A stretch of 64,000 nucleotides of DNA from Variovorax sp. UMC13 (GTDB taxonomy: Bacteria > Pseudomonadota > Gammaproteobacteria > Burkholderiales > Burkholderiaceae_C), in NCBI RefSeq assembly GCF_014170375.1, contig NZ_LZZW01000016.1, positions 62,001 through 126,000 on the forward strand. Reading direction: 5' to 3'. Every line of letters begins with the position of its first letter. Positions within the stretch are counted from its first letter, which is position 1. Positions 44,760 through 52,755 of this stretch are shown piece by piece. A model generated the notes under the pieces. It was not told where the DNA came from. It worked only from the letters and a program-made list of their open reading frames with translations, and made no database searches. The translations under genes and the position numbers were made by a program.

Positions 44760-45502
44760 GGTGTGTGCTCCAGGGGGGGACGGCCGGCCGCGACCCAGCC
44801 GTCGTATTCCTTGCGGCTTTCCGGGGTCGCCGGAAACAGTCCGAAGATCGAGCGGCCGCCGGCGATCTGCTGCTCGGCGAAGGCCTCGTACTCGACCGCG
44901 TCCAGCGCCTCGGCCGCGACTTCCTCGACCAGGTGCTGCGGGATCACCACCACGCCTTCGCCGTCGCCCACCAGCACGTCGCCGGGGTAGATGGCCACGC
45001 CCGCGCAGCCCACCGGGCCGTTGAGCTCGACCGGGTGCATCGCGATGGGCGTGGCCGGCGGCGCCGACTGGCGTTGGTAGGCCGGCAGGCCGGTCTTGCG
45101 GATCGCGGGCGTGTCGCGGTAGCCGCCGTCGGTGACCACGCCGGCCACACCGCGCTGGCGCATGCGCGCGGCCATCAGGTCGCCGGCCGCGGCCGAGCGC
45201 ACGCAGCCGCCGGTGTCGATCACCAGCACATGGTCGACCGGGCACTCCTCCACCGCGCGCCGGTGCAGGTTGTCGTTGCGGCCGTAGTTGGCCATGGTGT
45301 CGATGTCCTCGCGCGCCGGCATGAAGCGCAGCGTGTAGGCCGGGCCCACCAGCTGCGGCTGCTCGGGCGAGAGCGGCTGCAGGCCCAGCAGGTAGACGTT
45401 GCGAAAGCCCCGCTTGAGCAGAGCGTTCGCCACGTTGGCGCTGCCGACCTGCACCAGCTTGGCCCGGGTGTCGGCGCTCAGGGTGTACTCGGACGTGCTC
45501 AT
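44756..45502 (-). CDS. RraA/HMG-aldolase family protein
   Basis: 248 residues. VLVIDTGGCVRSAAAGDLMAARMRQRGVAGVVTDGGYRDTPAI contains the Asp, Gly-rich and Arg-Asp residues that bind metal and substrate in 4-hydroxy-4-methyl-2-oxoglutarate aldolase and RraA. Members in aromatic operons cleave hydroxy-oxo-acids to pyruvate or oxaloacetate, so an aldolase role is more likely than RNase E inhibition. It is followed and preceded by 4-bp overlaps (cupin, FAH-family gene). Confidence 0.82.
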   Translation of the reverse strand: MSTSEYTLSADTRAKLVQVGSANVANALLKRGFRNVYLLGLQPLSPEQPQLVGPAYTLRFMPAREDIDTMANYGRNDNLHRRAVEECPVDHVLVIDTGGCVRSAAAGDLMAARMRQRGVAGVVTDGGYRDTPAIRKTGLPAYQRQSAPPATPIAMHPVELNGPVGCAGVAIYPGDVLVGDGEGVVVIPQHLVEEVAAEALDAVEYEAFAEQQIAGGRSIFGLFPATPESRKEYDGWVAAGRPPLEHTP

Positions 45503-46221
45503 GGCTGCGTCCCTTCGGACGGCGGCGTGATGCGCACCTGCAGCGTGCCCAGGCCCGCGACGCTGGCTTCCAGCAGGTCGCCCTCGACCACCGCACCCAC
45601 GCCTTCGGGCGTGCCGGTGAAGATCAGGTCGCCGGGCGCGAGCGTGAAATAGCGCGACAGCGCGGCGATGATCTCGCGCGTCGACCAGATCAGCTTCGAC
45701 AGGTCGCTGGCCTGGCGCGGCGCGCCGTTCACGGTGAGCGCGATCGCACCCTGCGTGAGCTCGCCGGTCTGGTCCAGCGGCACGATCGGGCCGACCGGCG
45801 CGCAGCGCTCGAAAGTCTTGCCGATCTCCCAGGACTTGCCGCTCTTGCGCATGGCCAGCTGCAGGTCGCGCCGGGTCATGTCGATGCCGATCGCATGGCC
45901 GCAGATGTGCGAGGCCGCATCCTCGACGGCGATGTTCGCGCCGCCCTTGCCGATGGCCACCACCAGCTCGACCTCGTGGTGCAGGTTCTGCGTCTGGGGC
46001 GGGTACGGCACGGGCACCGCGCCCGTGGGGTTCGACACCACCGTGTCGGTCGGCTTGCAGAAGAAGAAGGGCGGCTCGGCGCGCGGGTCCACGCCCATCT
46101 CGAGCGCGTGGTCCGCGTAGTTGCGCCCGACGCAGTAGACGCGCCGCACCGGGAAGGCGCCGCGGCCGCCGGCCACCGGCACCGAGGTGACCGCGGGTGC
46201 GGGCAGGACGAAGCCGGTCAT
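45499..46221 (-). CDS. Fumarylacetoacetate-hydrolase family enzyme
   Basis: 240 residues. The VYCVGRNYADHALEMG start is shared with fumarylpyruvate and acylpyruvate hydrolases. The metal-binding residues are in HHEVELVVAIGKG (Glu) and AIGIDMTRRDLQ (Asp), and FTGTPEGVGAVVEGD is the conserved C-terminal loop. The family includes 2-oxo-acid hydrolases and decarboxylases such as oxalocrotonate decarboxylase-like enzymes. It is placed between ridA and rraA-like genes with 4-bp overlaps on both sides, so it should act on the ring-cleavage product. Confidence 0.88.
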   Translation of the reverse strand: MTGFVLPAPAVTSVPVAGGRGAFPVRRVYCVGRNYADHALEMGVDPRAEPPFFFCKPTDTVVSNPTGAVPVPYPPQTQNLHHEVELVVAIGKGGANIAVEDAASHICGHAIGIDMTRRDLQLAMRKSGKSWEIGKTFERCAPVGPIVPLDQTGELTQGAIALTVNGAPRQASDLSKLIWSTREIIAALSRYFTLAPGDLIFTGTPEGVGAVVEGDLLEASVAGLGTLQVRITPPSEGTQP

Positions 46222-46643
46222 GCGCCACCTCCCACCTGCTGGGCCGGGCGGCCGCCTTGATTGAGCACCGCGACCGCCTCGATCTCGACCAGGATCTCGG
46301 GCTGTGCCAGCGAACTCACCTCGACCAGCGTGGCGACCGGGAACGCGCCCTGGAAGAACTCGCGGCGCGCGCGCCAGACCTCTTCGCGGTGTTCGATGCG
46401 GGTCAGGTACATGTTGATCTTGACCACGTCCTGCATGGACCCGCCGGCGGCGGTGACCAGGTGCTGGATGCGTTCGAAGATCAGCCTGGCCTGCGCGTAC
46501 TCGCCGCCGCCCGCGGGCGCGAGCTGCTTGTCGCGCGCGGTGAGGCCCGCGATGTAGACCGTGTCGCCCACGCGCAGGCAGTTCGACCAGGTGCCCGGTG
46601 CGGGCTCCGTGACCTCGGGGCTGATGATGTGTTGAATGGCCAT
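46218..46643 (-). CDS. RidA family protein (possible aminomuconate-deaminase role)
   Basis: 141 residues, RidA fold without signal peptide: WSNCLRVGDTVYIAGLTARD, then IQHLVTAAGGSMQDVVKINMYLTRIEHR and a C-terminal EILVEIEAVAVL. The family contains 2-aminomuconate deaminase as well as general enamine deaminases. Its place between an extradiol dioxygenase and a fumarylacetoacetate-hydrolase-family gene makes a pathway deaminase plausible (inference). Gap of 43 bp from the dioxygenase gene. Confidence 0.85.
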   Translation of the reverse strand: MAIQHIISPEVTEPAPGTWSNCLRVGDTVYIAGLTARDKQLAPAGGGEYAQARLIFERIQHLVTAAGGSMQDVVKINMYLTRIEHREEVWRARREFFQGAFPVATLVEVSSLAQPEILVEIEAVAVLNQGGRPAQQVGGGA

Positions 46644-46686
46644 GTGTGTGTTGTGTGTGGCTCGGTTGCGAAAGGATCCGGGCGGA

Positions 46687-47631
46687 TCACTCGAAGAAAT
46701 CGGCGGGCGGCTTGGCGCCCCACTGCGTGGTCTGGTCGGCGGTGCCGGCGAAGATGGTGGGCACGTGCGTGCCGTTGACCACGTCGCCGTCGGTGTAGTG
46801 CTCGATGCGGAAACCGAAGGGGTCGCGCCAGTAGTCGAAGATCTGGCTGCCCAGCAGGTGCCGGCCCACGCCGCAGTCCAGCGTGTGGCCGCGCTCCAGC
46901 AGGAAGTCGTGCGCGGACATCACCGCATCGAGGTCGCTCACTTCGAAGGAGCAGTGGTGCACGCCGGGCCGGTCGGTGCCCAGCACCAGCATGCAGTGGT
47001 GGTCGACCAGCGCGTCGCCGTGGTCCACGCGCAGGAAGGTGCCGATGGGTTGCGTCGGGGCGTCGGGAATCGCCAGGTAGTCCGAGGCGATCAGCCCGAA
47101 GCGCTGCTGCAGCCAGGCGACCGAGGCCTGGTGGTCGCTCACGTGCAGCACGAAGTGCCCCAGGCGCTTGACCGGCGAGGCCTGGCGCGCGATGCGCACG
47201 GCGGTGTTGACCCGCGGCTTGGCCTGCGCCGTGTTGAGCGGGATCGCGTCGCGCACCGGCAGCGGCGCGGCGGGCGCGGCGCCGTGCACCGCATCGATCT
47301 CGAAGCCGTCGGGCATGCGCATGCGCACCCGCTGGCCGCCGCCGGGCACGCCGGTCGCGGGCTCGACCGGGCCCGAGCCCGGCAGGGCCGCGAGCCGCTC
47401 GAGCGTGGCGGCATCGGCCACGCTGAAGCCCGCGCCCAGGAAGCGGTTGTCGTCTCCCCGCACCGCCTCGTAGACGAAGGGCGCCTCGCCGGTGCCGCGC
47501 ATGAACAGGCGATGGCCGTCGCTGGCCGTGGCCGGCACCATGCCGAAGTCGCGCAGGAAGCTTTCCATCACGGCCAGGTCGCGGACCTGGTAGCGCACGT
47601 AGAGCGCATCGATGGCGTGGTGGGTCGTCAT
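46687..47631 (-). CDS. Extradiol-dioxygenase-type VOC protein
   Basis: 314 residues, two vicinal-oxygen-chelate modules. The C-terminal module keeps the Fe(II) triad of catechol 2,3-dioxygenases: His159 (LGHFVLHVSD), His226 (GVHHCSFEV) and Glu277 (GFRIEHY). Auxiliary residues around DHHCMLV and GRHLLGSQIFDYW are also in place. It should open a catechol or aminophenol-like ring by meta cleavage. It overlaps the LivF gene by 4 bp. The exact ring substrate cannot be read. Confidence 0.88.
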   Translation of the reverse strand: MTTHHAIDALYVRYQVRDLAVMESFLRDFGMVPATASDGHRLFMRGTGEAPFVYEAVRGDDNRFLGAGFSVADAATLERLAALPGSGPVEPATGVPGGGQRVRMRMPDGFEIDAVHGAAPAAPLPVRDAIPLNTAQAKPRVNTAVRIARQASPVKRLGHFVLHVSDHQASVAWLQQRFGLIASDYLAIPDAPTQPIGTFLRVDHGDALVDHHCMLVLGTDRPGVHHCSFEVSDLDAVMSAHDFLLERGHTLDCGVGRHLLGSQIFDYWRDPFGFRIEHYTDGDVVNGTHVPTIFAGTADQTTQWGAKPPADFFE

Positions 47632-48377
47632 GAAGTCAGTTCCTCGTGGGATGCAGGGGCGGCGTCCGCGCTGGCGGCGTGGCCCAGGATGGACTCGACC
47701 AGGTCGCGCCGCGCGCGCGCGGCCTCCGAGGTGCCCGACCAGACCAGCCGGCCCGAATCCAGCACATAGGCGCGGTCGGAGAAGGCCAGCGCCTTCGACA
47801 GGTTCTGCTCGACCAGCAGCACCGCGATGCCCTCGCCGCGCAGCTTCTGCAGCGCCTGGTAGCAGATGTCGACGTTCTTGGGCATCAGGCCCAGCGACAG
47901 TTCGTCGATCAAGAGCAGCCTGGGCTCGGCCATCAGCGCGCGGCCGATCGCCACCATCTGCTGCTCGCCGCCCGACAGCGTGCGGCCCAGCGAGTCGAAG
48001 CGCTCGGCCAGGCGGGGGAACAGGTCGAGCACGCGTTCGATGTTGCGCGCCGTGGCCTCGCGCGGCCGGCTGTAGCCGCCCACCACCAGGTTCTCGCGCA
48101 CCGTCATGTCGCCGAACAGCTTGCGGCCCTCGGGCGACAGCGCGATGCCTTCGAGCACGCGCTTCTGCGGCGGCAGCGGCGCCAGGTCCTTGCCGTTGAA
48201 GTGCACCGTGCCCGACTGCGCGCGCACATGGCCCGCGATGCACTGCAGCGTCGAGGTCTTGCCCGCGCCGTTGGGGCCGATCAGCGCGACCACCTCGGCC
48301 GCGTTGACCTGCAGGTTCAGCCCGTGCAGCACCACGGCCGAGCCGTAGCCGCAGGAGAGGTTGTCAATGTTCAGCAA
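47628..48377 (-). CDS. LIV-type ABC transporter ATPase (LivF-like)
   Basis: 249 residues. Walker A GPNGAGKTSTL, LivF-specific LSPEGRKLFGDMTV, signature LSGGEQQMVAIGRAL and Walker B LLLIDELSLGLMPKN, where Leu replaces the common Pro after DE. It belongs to the second LIV importer (47.6-52.1 kb) and would help take up the aromatic substrate or amide. Overlaps the LivG gene by 14 bp. Confidence 0.92.
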   Translation of the reverse strand: MLNIDNLSCGYGSAVVLHGLNLQVNAAEVVALIGPNGAGKTSTLQCIAGHVRAQSGTVHFNGKDLAPLPPQKRVLEGIALSPEGRKLFGDMTVRENLVVGGYSRPREATARNIERVLDLFPRLAERFDSLGRTLSGGEQQMVAIGRALMAEPRLLLIDELSLGLMPKNVDICYQALQKLRGEGIAVLLVEQNLSKALAFSDRAYVLDSGRLVWSGTSEAARARRDLVESILGHAASADAAPASHEELTS

Positions 48378-49155
48378 GTGCGGCTCCTTCGCCCAGGTAG
48401 GCCTCGATCACGGCCGGGTCGGCCATGACCTCGGCGGCGGGCCCGTCGGCCATCTTCCGGCCGTTGTTCAGCACCACGATGCGCGGACAGATCCGCATCA
48501 CCTCGGCCAGGTTGTGCTCGATCAGCACGATGGTCACGCCGCCCTGGTTGAGCGAGCGGATCAGGTCGGCCAGGCGCAGCGCCTCGCCGTGGCCCAGCCC
48601 GGCCAGCGGCTCGTCCAGCAGCAGCAGTTGTGGCCGCGTGGCCAGCGCGCGCGCCACCTCGAGCCGCTTGAGCACGCCCAGCGGCTGCGCCGTGGGCAGC
48701 TTGTCGGCCAGCGCGGCGATGCCCACCATCTCCAGGCAGCGCATGGCTTCGTCGCGCAGCGGGCGGCGGTCCACGGTGGCCAGCGCGCGCCAGGGCGTGC
48801 GGGTGATGGCCGAACCGGCCGCGAGCACCACGTTCTCCAGCAGCGTCATGCTGCGGAAGGGCCGCACGATCTGGTGCGACAGCGCGATGCCGCGCTGCGC
48901 GCGCCTGGCGGCATTGAGGCCGTTGAGCGTCTCGCCGCGAAAGCGCACCGCGCCCGCGGTCGGATCGACCACGCCGGAGATCAGCCGCAGCAGCGTGGTC
49001 TTGCCCGCGCCGTTGGGGCCGAGCAGGCCCAGCAGTTCGCCGTCGCGCACCGCGAAGGACACGCCGTCGACCGCGACGATGCCGCCGAAGCGCACGCCCA
49101 CGTCGTCGATCACCAGCAGTTCGCCGCCGGCCTTGGCTTGCAGCTTTGCGCTCAT
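48364..49155 (-). CDS. LIV-type ABC transporter ATPase (LivG-like)
   Basis: 263 residues. Walker A GPNGAGKTTLLRL, the LivG-like ALSHQIVRPFRSMTLLENV, a degenerate signature LGVLKRLEVARALA and Walker B LLLLDEPLAGLGHGE; switch His in IEHNLAEVM. The ATG at 49153-49155 overlaps the LivM stop. Partner of the LivF-like ATPase. Confidence 0.92.
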   Translation of the reverse strand: MSAKLQAKAGGELLVIDDVGVRFGGIVAVDGVSFAVRDGELLGLLGPNGAGKTTLLRLISGVVDPTAGAVRFRGETLNGLNAARRAQRGIALSHQIVRPFRSMTLLENVVLAAGSAITRTPWRALATVDRRPLRDEAMRCLEMVGIAALADKLPTAQPLGVLKRLEVARALATRPQLLLLDEPLAGLGHGEALRLADLIRSLNQGGVTIVLIEHNLAEVMRICPRIVVLNNGRKMADGPAAEVMADPAVIEAYLGEGAALAEH

Positions 49156-50006
49156 GCCGTCCTCCCTCCGCGCAACCGCGCGGCCTGGCGCAGCACCAGC
49201 GGGAACAGGCCGCCGGGCACGAAGCGCATCATCATGAACAGCAGCAGGCCGAAGACCAGCAGCTTGTAGTCGTTGATGAAGCGGAACCATTCGGGCATCA
49301 GCGTCAGCAGGGTGGCGGCGATCACGCAACCCCAGATCGAGCCCATGCCGCCGATCACCACCATCGCGAGGATCATCACCGACACCGGGAAGCCGAAGGC
49401 CTCGGCGCCCACCGTGCCCAGGTAGTAGGCATAGAGGCAACCGGCCACGCCGGCCAGCGCGGTGCCGAGCGCGAAGGCCGCCAGCTTGAAGCGCGGCGTG
49501 TCGATGCCCAGGCTACGCGCGGCGATCTCGTCGGCCGCCACGGCCTCGAAGGCATAGCCCAGCCAGCTCTTCTTGACCCAGGCGCAGAACAGGGCCGCGG
49601 CCACGGCGCACAGCACCACGAAGTAGGGGAAGAAGTCGCCCAGCGCGGTCTCGGGGATCTGCGAGATGCCGAGCTCGCCGCCCAGCGCGTCGCTGGTGCG
49701 CACCACGCCGAGGAACAGGAAGCCCGCCGCCATGGTCGCGATGGCCAGGAAGTCGTCGCGCACCCGCAGGCTGCAGAAGCCCACCACCAGCCCGAAGGCG
49801 CCGGCCGCCAGCAGCGCCAGCGGCAGCGTGAACCCGAGGCCGAAGCCGGCCTTGGCCAGCAGGGCCGTGGCGTAGGCACCGACGCCGAAGAAGGCGGCGT
49901 GGCCCAGGCTGACTTGGCCGCAGAGGCCGGAGATCAGGTTCAGGCTCAGCGCGAGGATCACGTTGATCGCCACCAAGGTCAGGATGGACGTTTCGTAAGC
50001 ACCCAC
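49152..50006 (-). CDS. LIV-type ABC transporter permease (LivM-like)
   Basis: 284 residues. ALSLNLISGLCGQVSLGHAAFFG is the LivM hallmark; the coupling loop is FEAVAADEIAARSLGIDTPR, and GGMGSIWGCVIAATLL is the conserved end motif. No ATG is available near the start of homology; GTG at 50004-50006, with AAGGGAG upstream, gives the expected N-terminus and overlaps the LivH gene by 28 bp. Confidence 0.88.
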   Translation of the reverse strand: MGAYETSILTLVAINVILALSLNLISGLCGQVSLGHAAFFGVGAYATALLAKAGFGLGFTLPLALLAAGAFGLVVGFCSLRVRDDFLAIATMAAGFLFLGVVRTSDALGGELGISQIPETALGDFFPYFVVLCAVAAALFCAWVKKSWLGYAFEAVAADEIAARSLGIDTPRFKLAAFALGTALAGVAGCLYAYYLGTVGAEAFGFPVSVMILAMVVIGGMGSIWGCVIAATLLTLMPEWFRFINDYKLLVFGLLLFMMMRFVPGGLFPLVLRQAARLRGGRTA

Positions 50007-50920
50007 TTGGCCGCTCCCTTCAGTTGCAGTGTCTTGGCGAGCCCGCCGGTGGCGCGCGCGGGCCCCGAGAACAGGCCTTCGGGCCTGATCAGCAGCACGC
50101 ACAGCATGGCCGCGAACGCGATGCTGTCGCGGTCGAGGTAGTTCGAGAGGTAGGTCGCGCCGAAGGCTTCGACCAGGCCCAGCAGCAGCGCCGCGACCAG
50201 GGTGCCGCCCATGTTGCCCAGGCCGCCCAGCACGATGATGGCCAGCGCCTTGTAGCTGGGCACCGCGCCCATCGAGGGCTCGACCAGGTTGTTGAGCACG
50301 CCCACCATCACGCCCGCGGCGGCGGCGAAGGCCGAGCCGATGGCGAAGTTCAGGTAGCGCACCTGGCGCAGGCTCACGCCGCACGAGGCCGCCATGCGCG
50401 GCTCGCTCACGGTCGCGCGCCAGGCCATGCCGATGCGGGTGCGGGTGGCGAACAGCGCCAGCCCGCCCAGCAGCACGCAGGCCATCACCACCACCGCGAT
50501 CTCGGCGTACTTGATGCGCATGCTGCCCACCTCGATGGCGCCGGCCAGCGGCGGCACGTGGTACGACAGGCCGTGGTCGCCGAACACCAGCCGCAGCAGC
50601 TCCTCGATCGCGAGGAACATGCCGACCGAGGCGATCAGCGGCACGTAGGGCGGCTGGTCGAGGATGGGCTCGTAGCACAGGCGGTACATCAGCACGCCGC
50701 AGACGGCGACCAGCGCCATCGACAGCACCAGCCCGAGCGCGAAGCTGCCGGTGGCGTTGGTGATCACCAGCCCCAGGTAGCCGCCGAGCGCGAACAGCCC
50801 CGCATGCGCGATGTGCAGGATGCGCAGCAGCCCGAACACCATCGCCAGGCCGATCGCGATCAGCGCGTAGACCGCGCCGTTGATCAGCCCCTGCGAGGAG
50901 AGGTTGAGGAACAGGCTCAT
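49979..50920 (-). CDS. LIV-type ABC transporter permease (LivH-like)
   Basis: 313 residues. SSQGLINGAVYALIAIGLAM and the LRILHIAHAGLFALGGYL segment identify LivH. Coupling loop MAASCGVSLRQVRYLN and GGLGNMGGTLVAALLLGLVEAFG follow. The start overlaps the binding-protein stop (ATGA). It forms the channel with the LivM-like protein. Confidence 0.92.
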   Translation of the reverse strand: MSLFLNLSSQGLINGAVYALIAIGLAMVFGLLRILHIAHAGLFALGGYLGLVITNATGSFALGLVLSMALVAVCGVLMYRLCYEPILDQPPYVPLIASVGMFLAIEELLRLVFGDHGLSYHVPPLAGAIEVGSMRIKYAEIAVVVMACVLLGGLALFATRTRIGMAWRATVSEPRMAASCGVSLRQVRYLNFAIGSAFAAAAGVMVGVLNNLVEPSMGAVPSYKALAIIVLGGLGNMGGTLVAALLLGLVEAFGATYLSNYLDRDSIAFAAMLCVLLIRPEGLFSGPARATGGLAKTLQLKGAAKWVLTKRPS

Positions 50921-52077
50921 TGCTCGGGCGGCGCCAGCAGCGCGGCGTCGTCGATCACGCCGAAGCGTTCCCACTTGCCGTTGCGCACGATGCTCAGCGG
51001 GAAGCTCTTCTTCACTTCGTGCAGCTTGTTGAAGCTGATGCGGCCGATGGCGGTCATCACCTCGGTGCTTTCCAGCGCGGCGCGGATCTTCTCGGGCTCG
51101 TCCGATTTGGCCTTGCGGATCGCGGCGGCCAGCGTGGTCACGGCCGCGTGGGTCGAGGTGGCGGCGGCCTCGGCCTTGCTGTTGGTCGCCTTCTCGTAGG
51201 CCTTGAGGAAGTCGGCGATCTCGGGCAGCTGCGAGCCCCAGTCGATCACGTTGGTGATGACCGTGCCTTCGGCGGCCTGGCCCGCGATGTCGATGTACTG
51301 CTGCGAGCTCAGCGACTCGGCGCCCACCACGTCGGCCGTGATGCCCGCGCTGCGCAGCTGCGCGACCAGCGGGCCGGCGGTGAAGTAGAAGCCGGTGGCG
51401 TAGATCACCTCGGGGTTGTCGGCCTTGATGCTCGCGATCAGCGGGCCAAACTGGCGGTCGCTGGGCGCGTACTCATACTCCTTCAACAGCTGCACGCCGA
51501 ACTTGGGCGCGGCCTCCTTGAAGCCCGCGGCCAGGGTCTTGCCGAAGTCGGTCTTGATGGTCAGCAGCACGGTGCGCTTCTTGCGCAGCACCTCGCCCAC
51601 CAGCTTGGCCGCGGCCCGGCCCTGCACCTCGCCCACGCTGGTCACGCGGAACATGTAGTTGCCGGTGCGCGTGATCTCGGGCGCGAAGGCGATCGAGGCG
51701 ATGTAGGGGATCTTGGCCTTCTGGAACACCGGCGCGGCCGCGCGCGAGGGGCCGGAGAAGCCGGCCGACACCACGGCGCGCACGCCGTCACCCACCATGC
51801 GGTTGGCGATGGGCACGGCCTGCTCGGGCTTGCCCTGGTCGTCGTAGACCACCAGTTCGAGCGTCTTGCCGTTCAAACCGCCGGCACCGTTGATCTGCTC
51901 GACCGCGAGCTTGGCCGCGGCCAGCCCGGCATTGCCGTCGGCCGCGGCGGGGCCGGTGAGGCCGGCCTGGAAGCCGATCTTGGTGGTGGTCTGGGCCAGG
52001 GCGCCGCCGACCAGCGCGAGGCCGCACAGCAGGCCGGCCGCGAGGCGGACGAATCGGGGGGTGGAACGCGGGCTCAC
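50917..52077 (-). CDS. LIV-type ABC transporter substrate-binding protein
   Basis: 386 residues. A signal peptide (RLAAGLLCGLALVGGALA, cleaved about residue 28) precedes a type I binding protein: KIGFQAGLTGPAAADGNAGLAAAKLAVEQINGAGG, then SAGFSGPSRAAAPVFQKAKIPYI. Members near aromatic operons bind aromatic acids or their amides. It is followed by the four transport genes in order HMGF and preceded by an exported RidA with a 4-bp overlap. Confidence 0.92.
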   Translation of the reverse strand: MSPRSTPRFVRLAAGLLCGLALVGGALAQTTTKIGFQAGLTGPAAADGNAGLAAAKLAVEQINGAGGLNGKTLELVVYDDQGKPEQAVPIANRMVGDGVRAVVSAGFSGPSRAAAPVFQKAKIPYIASIAFAPEITRTGNYMFRVTSVGEVQGRAAAKLVGEVLRKKRTVLLTIKTDFGKTLAAGFKEAAPKFGVQLLKEYEYAPSDRQFGPLIASIKADNPEVIYATGFYFTAGPLVAQLRSAGITADVVGAESLSSQQYIDIAGQAAEGTVITNVIDWGSQLPEIADFLKAYEKATNSKAEAAATSTHAAVTTLAAAIRKAKSDEPEKIRAALESTEVMTAIGRISFNKLHEVKKSFPLSIVRNGKWERFGVIDDAALLAPPEQ

Positions 52078-52703
52078 TTCTTCTCCTCGGGTGCGGCGGA
52101 CACCAGCGTCGCCGTCGGTTTCAGTTCAACGAAGGTCTCCATCTCCACCGCCACGCCGAAGGGGCCGGCCACGATGCCCTCGGTGGTGCGCGCATGGCGG
52201 CCGGCATCGCCGAAGACCGACACGTAGAGCGCCGAGCAGGCGTCGGTCACCTTGGTCTGGTCGGTGAAGTCGGGCTGCGAATAGACCTTGCCGCGCACGT
52301 AGACGATGCGCTGGACCTGGTTCAGGTCGCCCAGCACCAGCTTCAGGCGCGCGATCTGCCGCACGCAGGCCAGCTTCGCCGCGACCATCGCGTCGGCCAC
52401 GCCGACCTGGTCGGGCACCCGGCCCTTGACGAACTGGCCGTCGGGGCGCTGCGGCGCGGCGCTCGACAGGTAGAGCATGTTGCCGACCTTGACCGCATCG
52501 ACGTAGTTGCCGAAGGCCGGCTTGAGCACTGGCAGCTGGCCGTCGGCGAAGCCGAGCGCGAGCAGCTCGGTCTTCAGGCGCGATTCGATCGTGCTCGCGG
52601 GTTGGGCTGCGGGTGGTTGTGGCTGCGCGAAGCCCGACACCGCGCAGGCTGCGAGAAACAGCGCGGCGGTCAGCGAGCGGATCGGCTTGAAGCGTGGAGG
52701 CAT
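52074..52703 (-). CDS. Exported RidA/YjgF-like protein
   Basis: 209 residues. Unusually for this family it begins with a signal peptide (MPPRFKPIRSLTAALFLAACAVSGFA, cleaved near residue 26). A RidA-like domain with GNMLYLSSAAPQRPDGQFVKGRV, then LVLGDLNQVQRIVYVRGKVY and a C-terminal VAVEMETFVEL follows. A LAACA lipobox-like stretch is also present, so lipid anchoring cannot be excluded. The ATG at 52701-52703 has GGAGG-like sequence upstream. It lies between the flavin monooxygenase and the binding protein, so it may act on the substrate in the periplasm. Confidence 0.8.
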   Translation of the reverse strand: MPPRFKPIRSLTAALFLAACAVSGFAQPQPPAAQPASTIESRLKTELLALGFADGQLPVLKPAFGNYVDAVKVGNMLYLSSAAPQRPDGQFVKGRVPDQVGVADAMVAAKLACVRQIARLKLVLGDLNQVQRIVYVRGKVYSQPDFTDQTKVTDACSALYVSVFGDAGRHARTTEGIVAGPFGVAVEMETFVELKPTATLVSAAPEEKK

Positions 52704-52755
52704 GGCTGGCTTTCTGAGGTGTGGTAACGGAAAGTGAAGGAACAGCTGCGCGATC

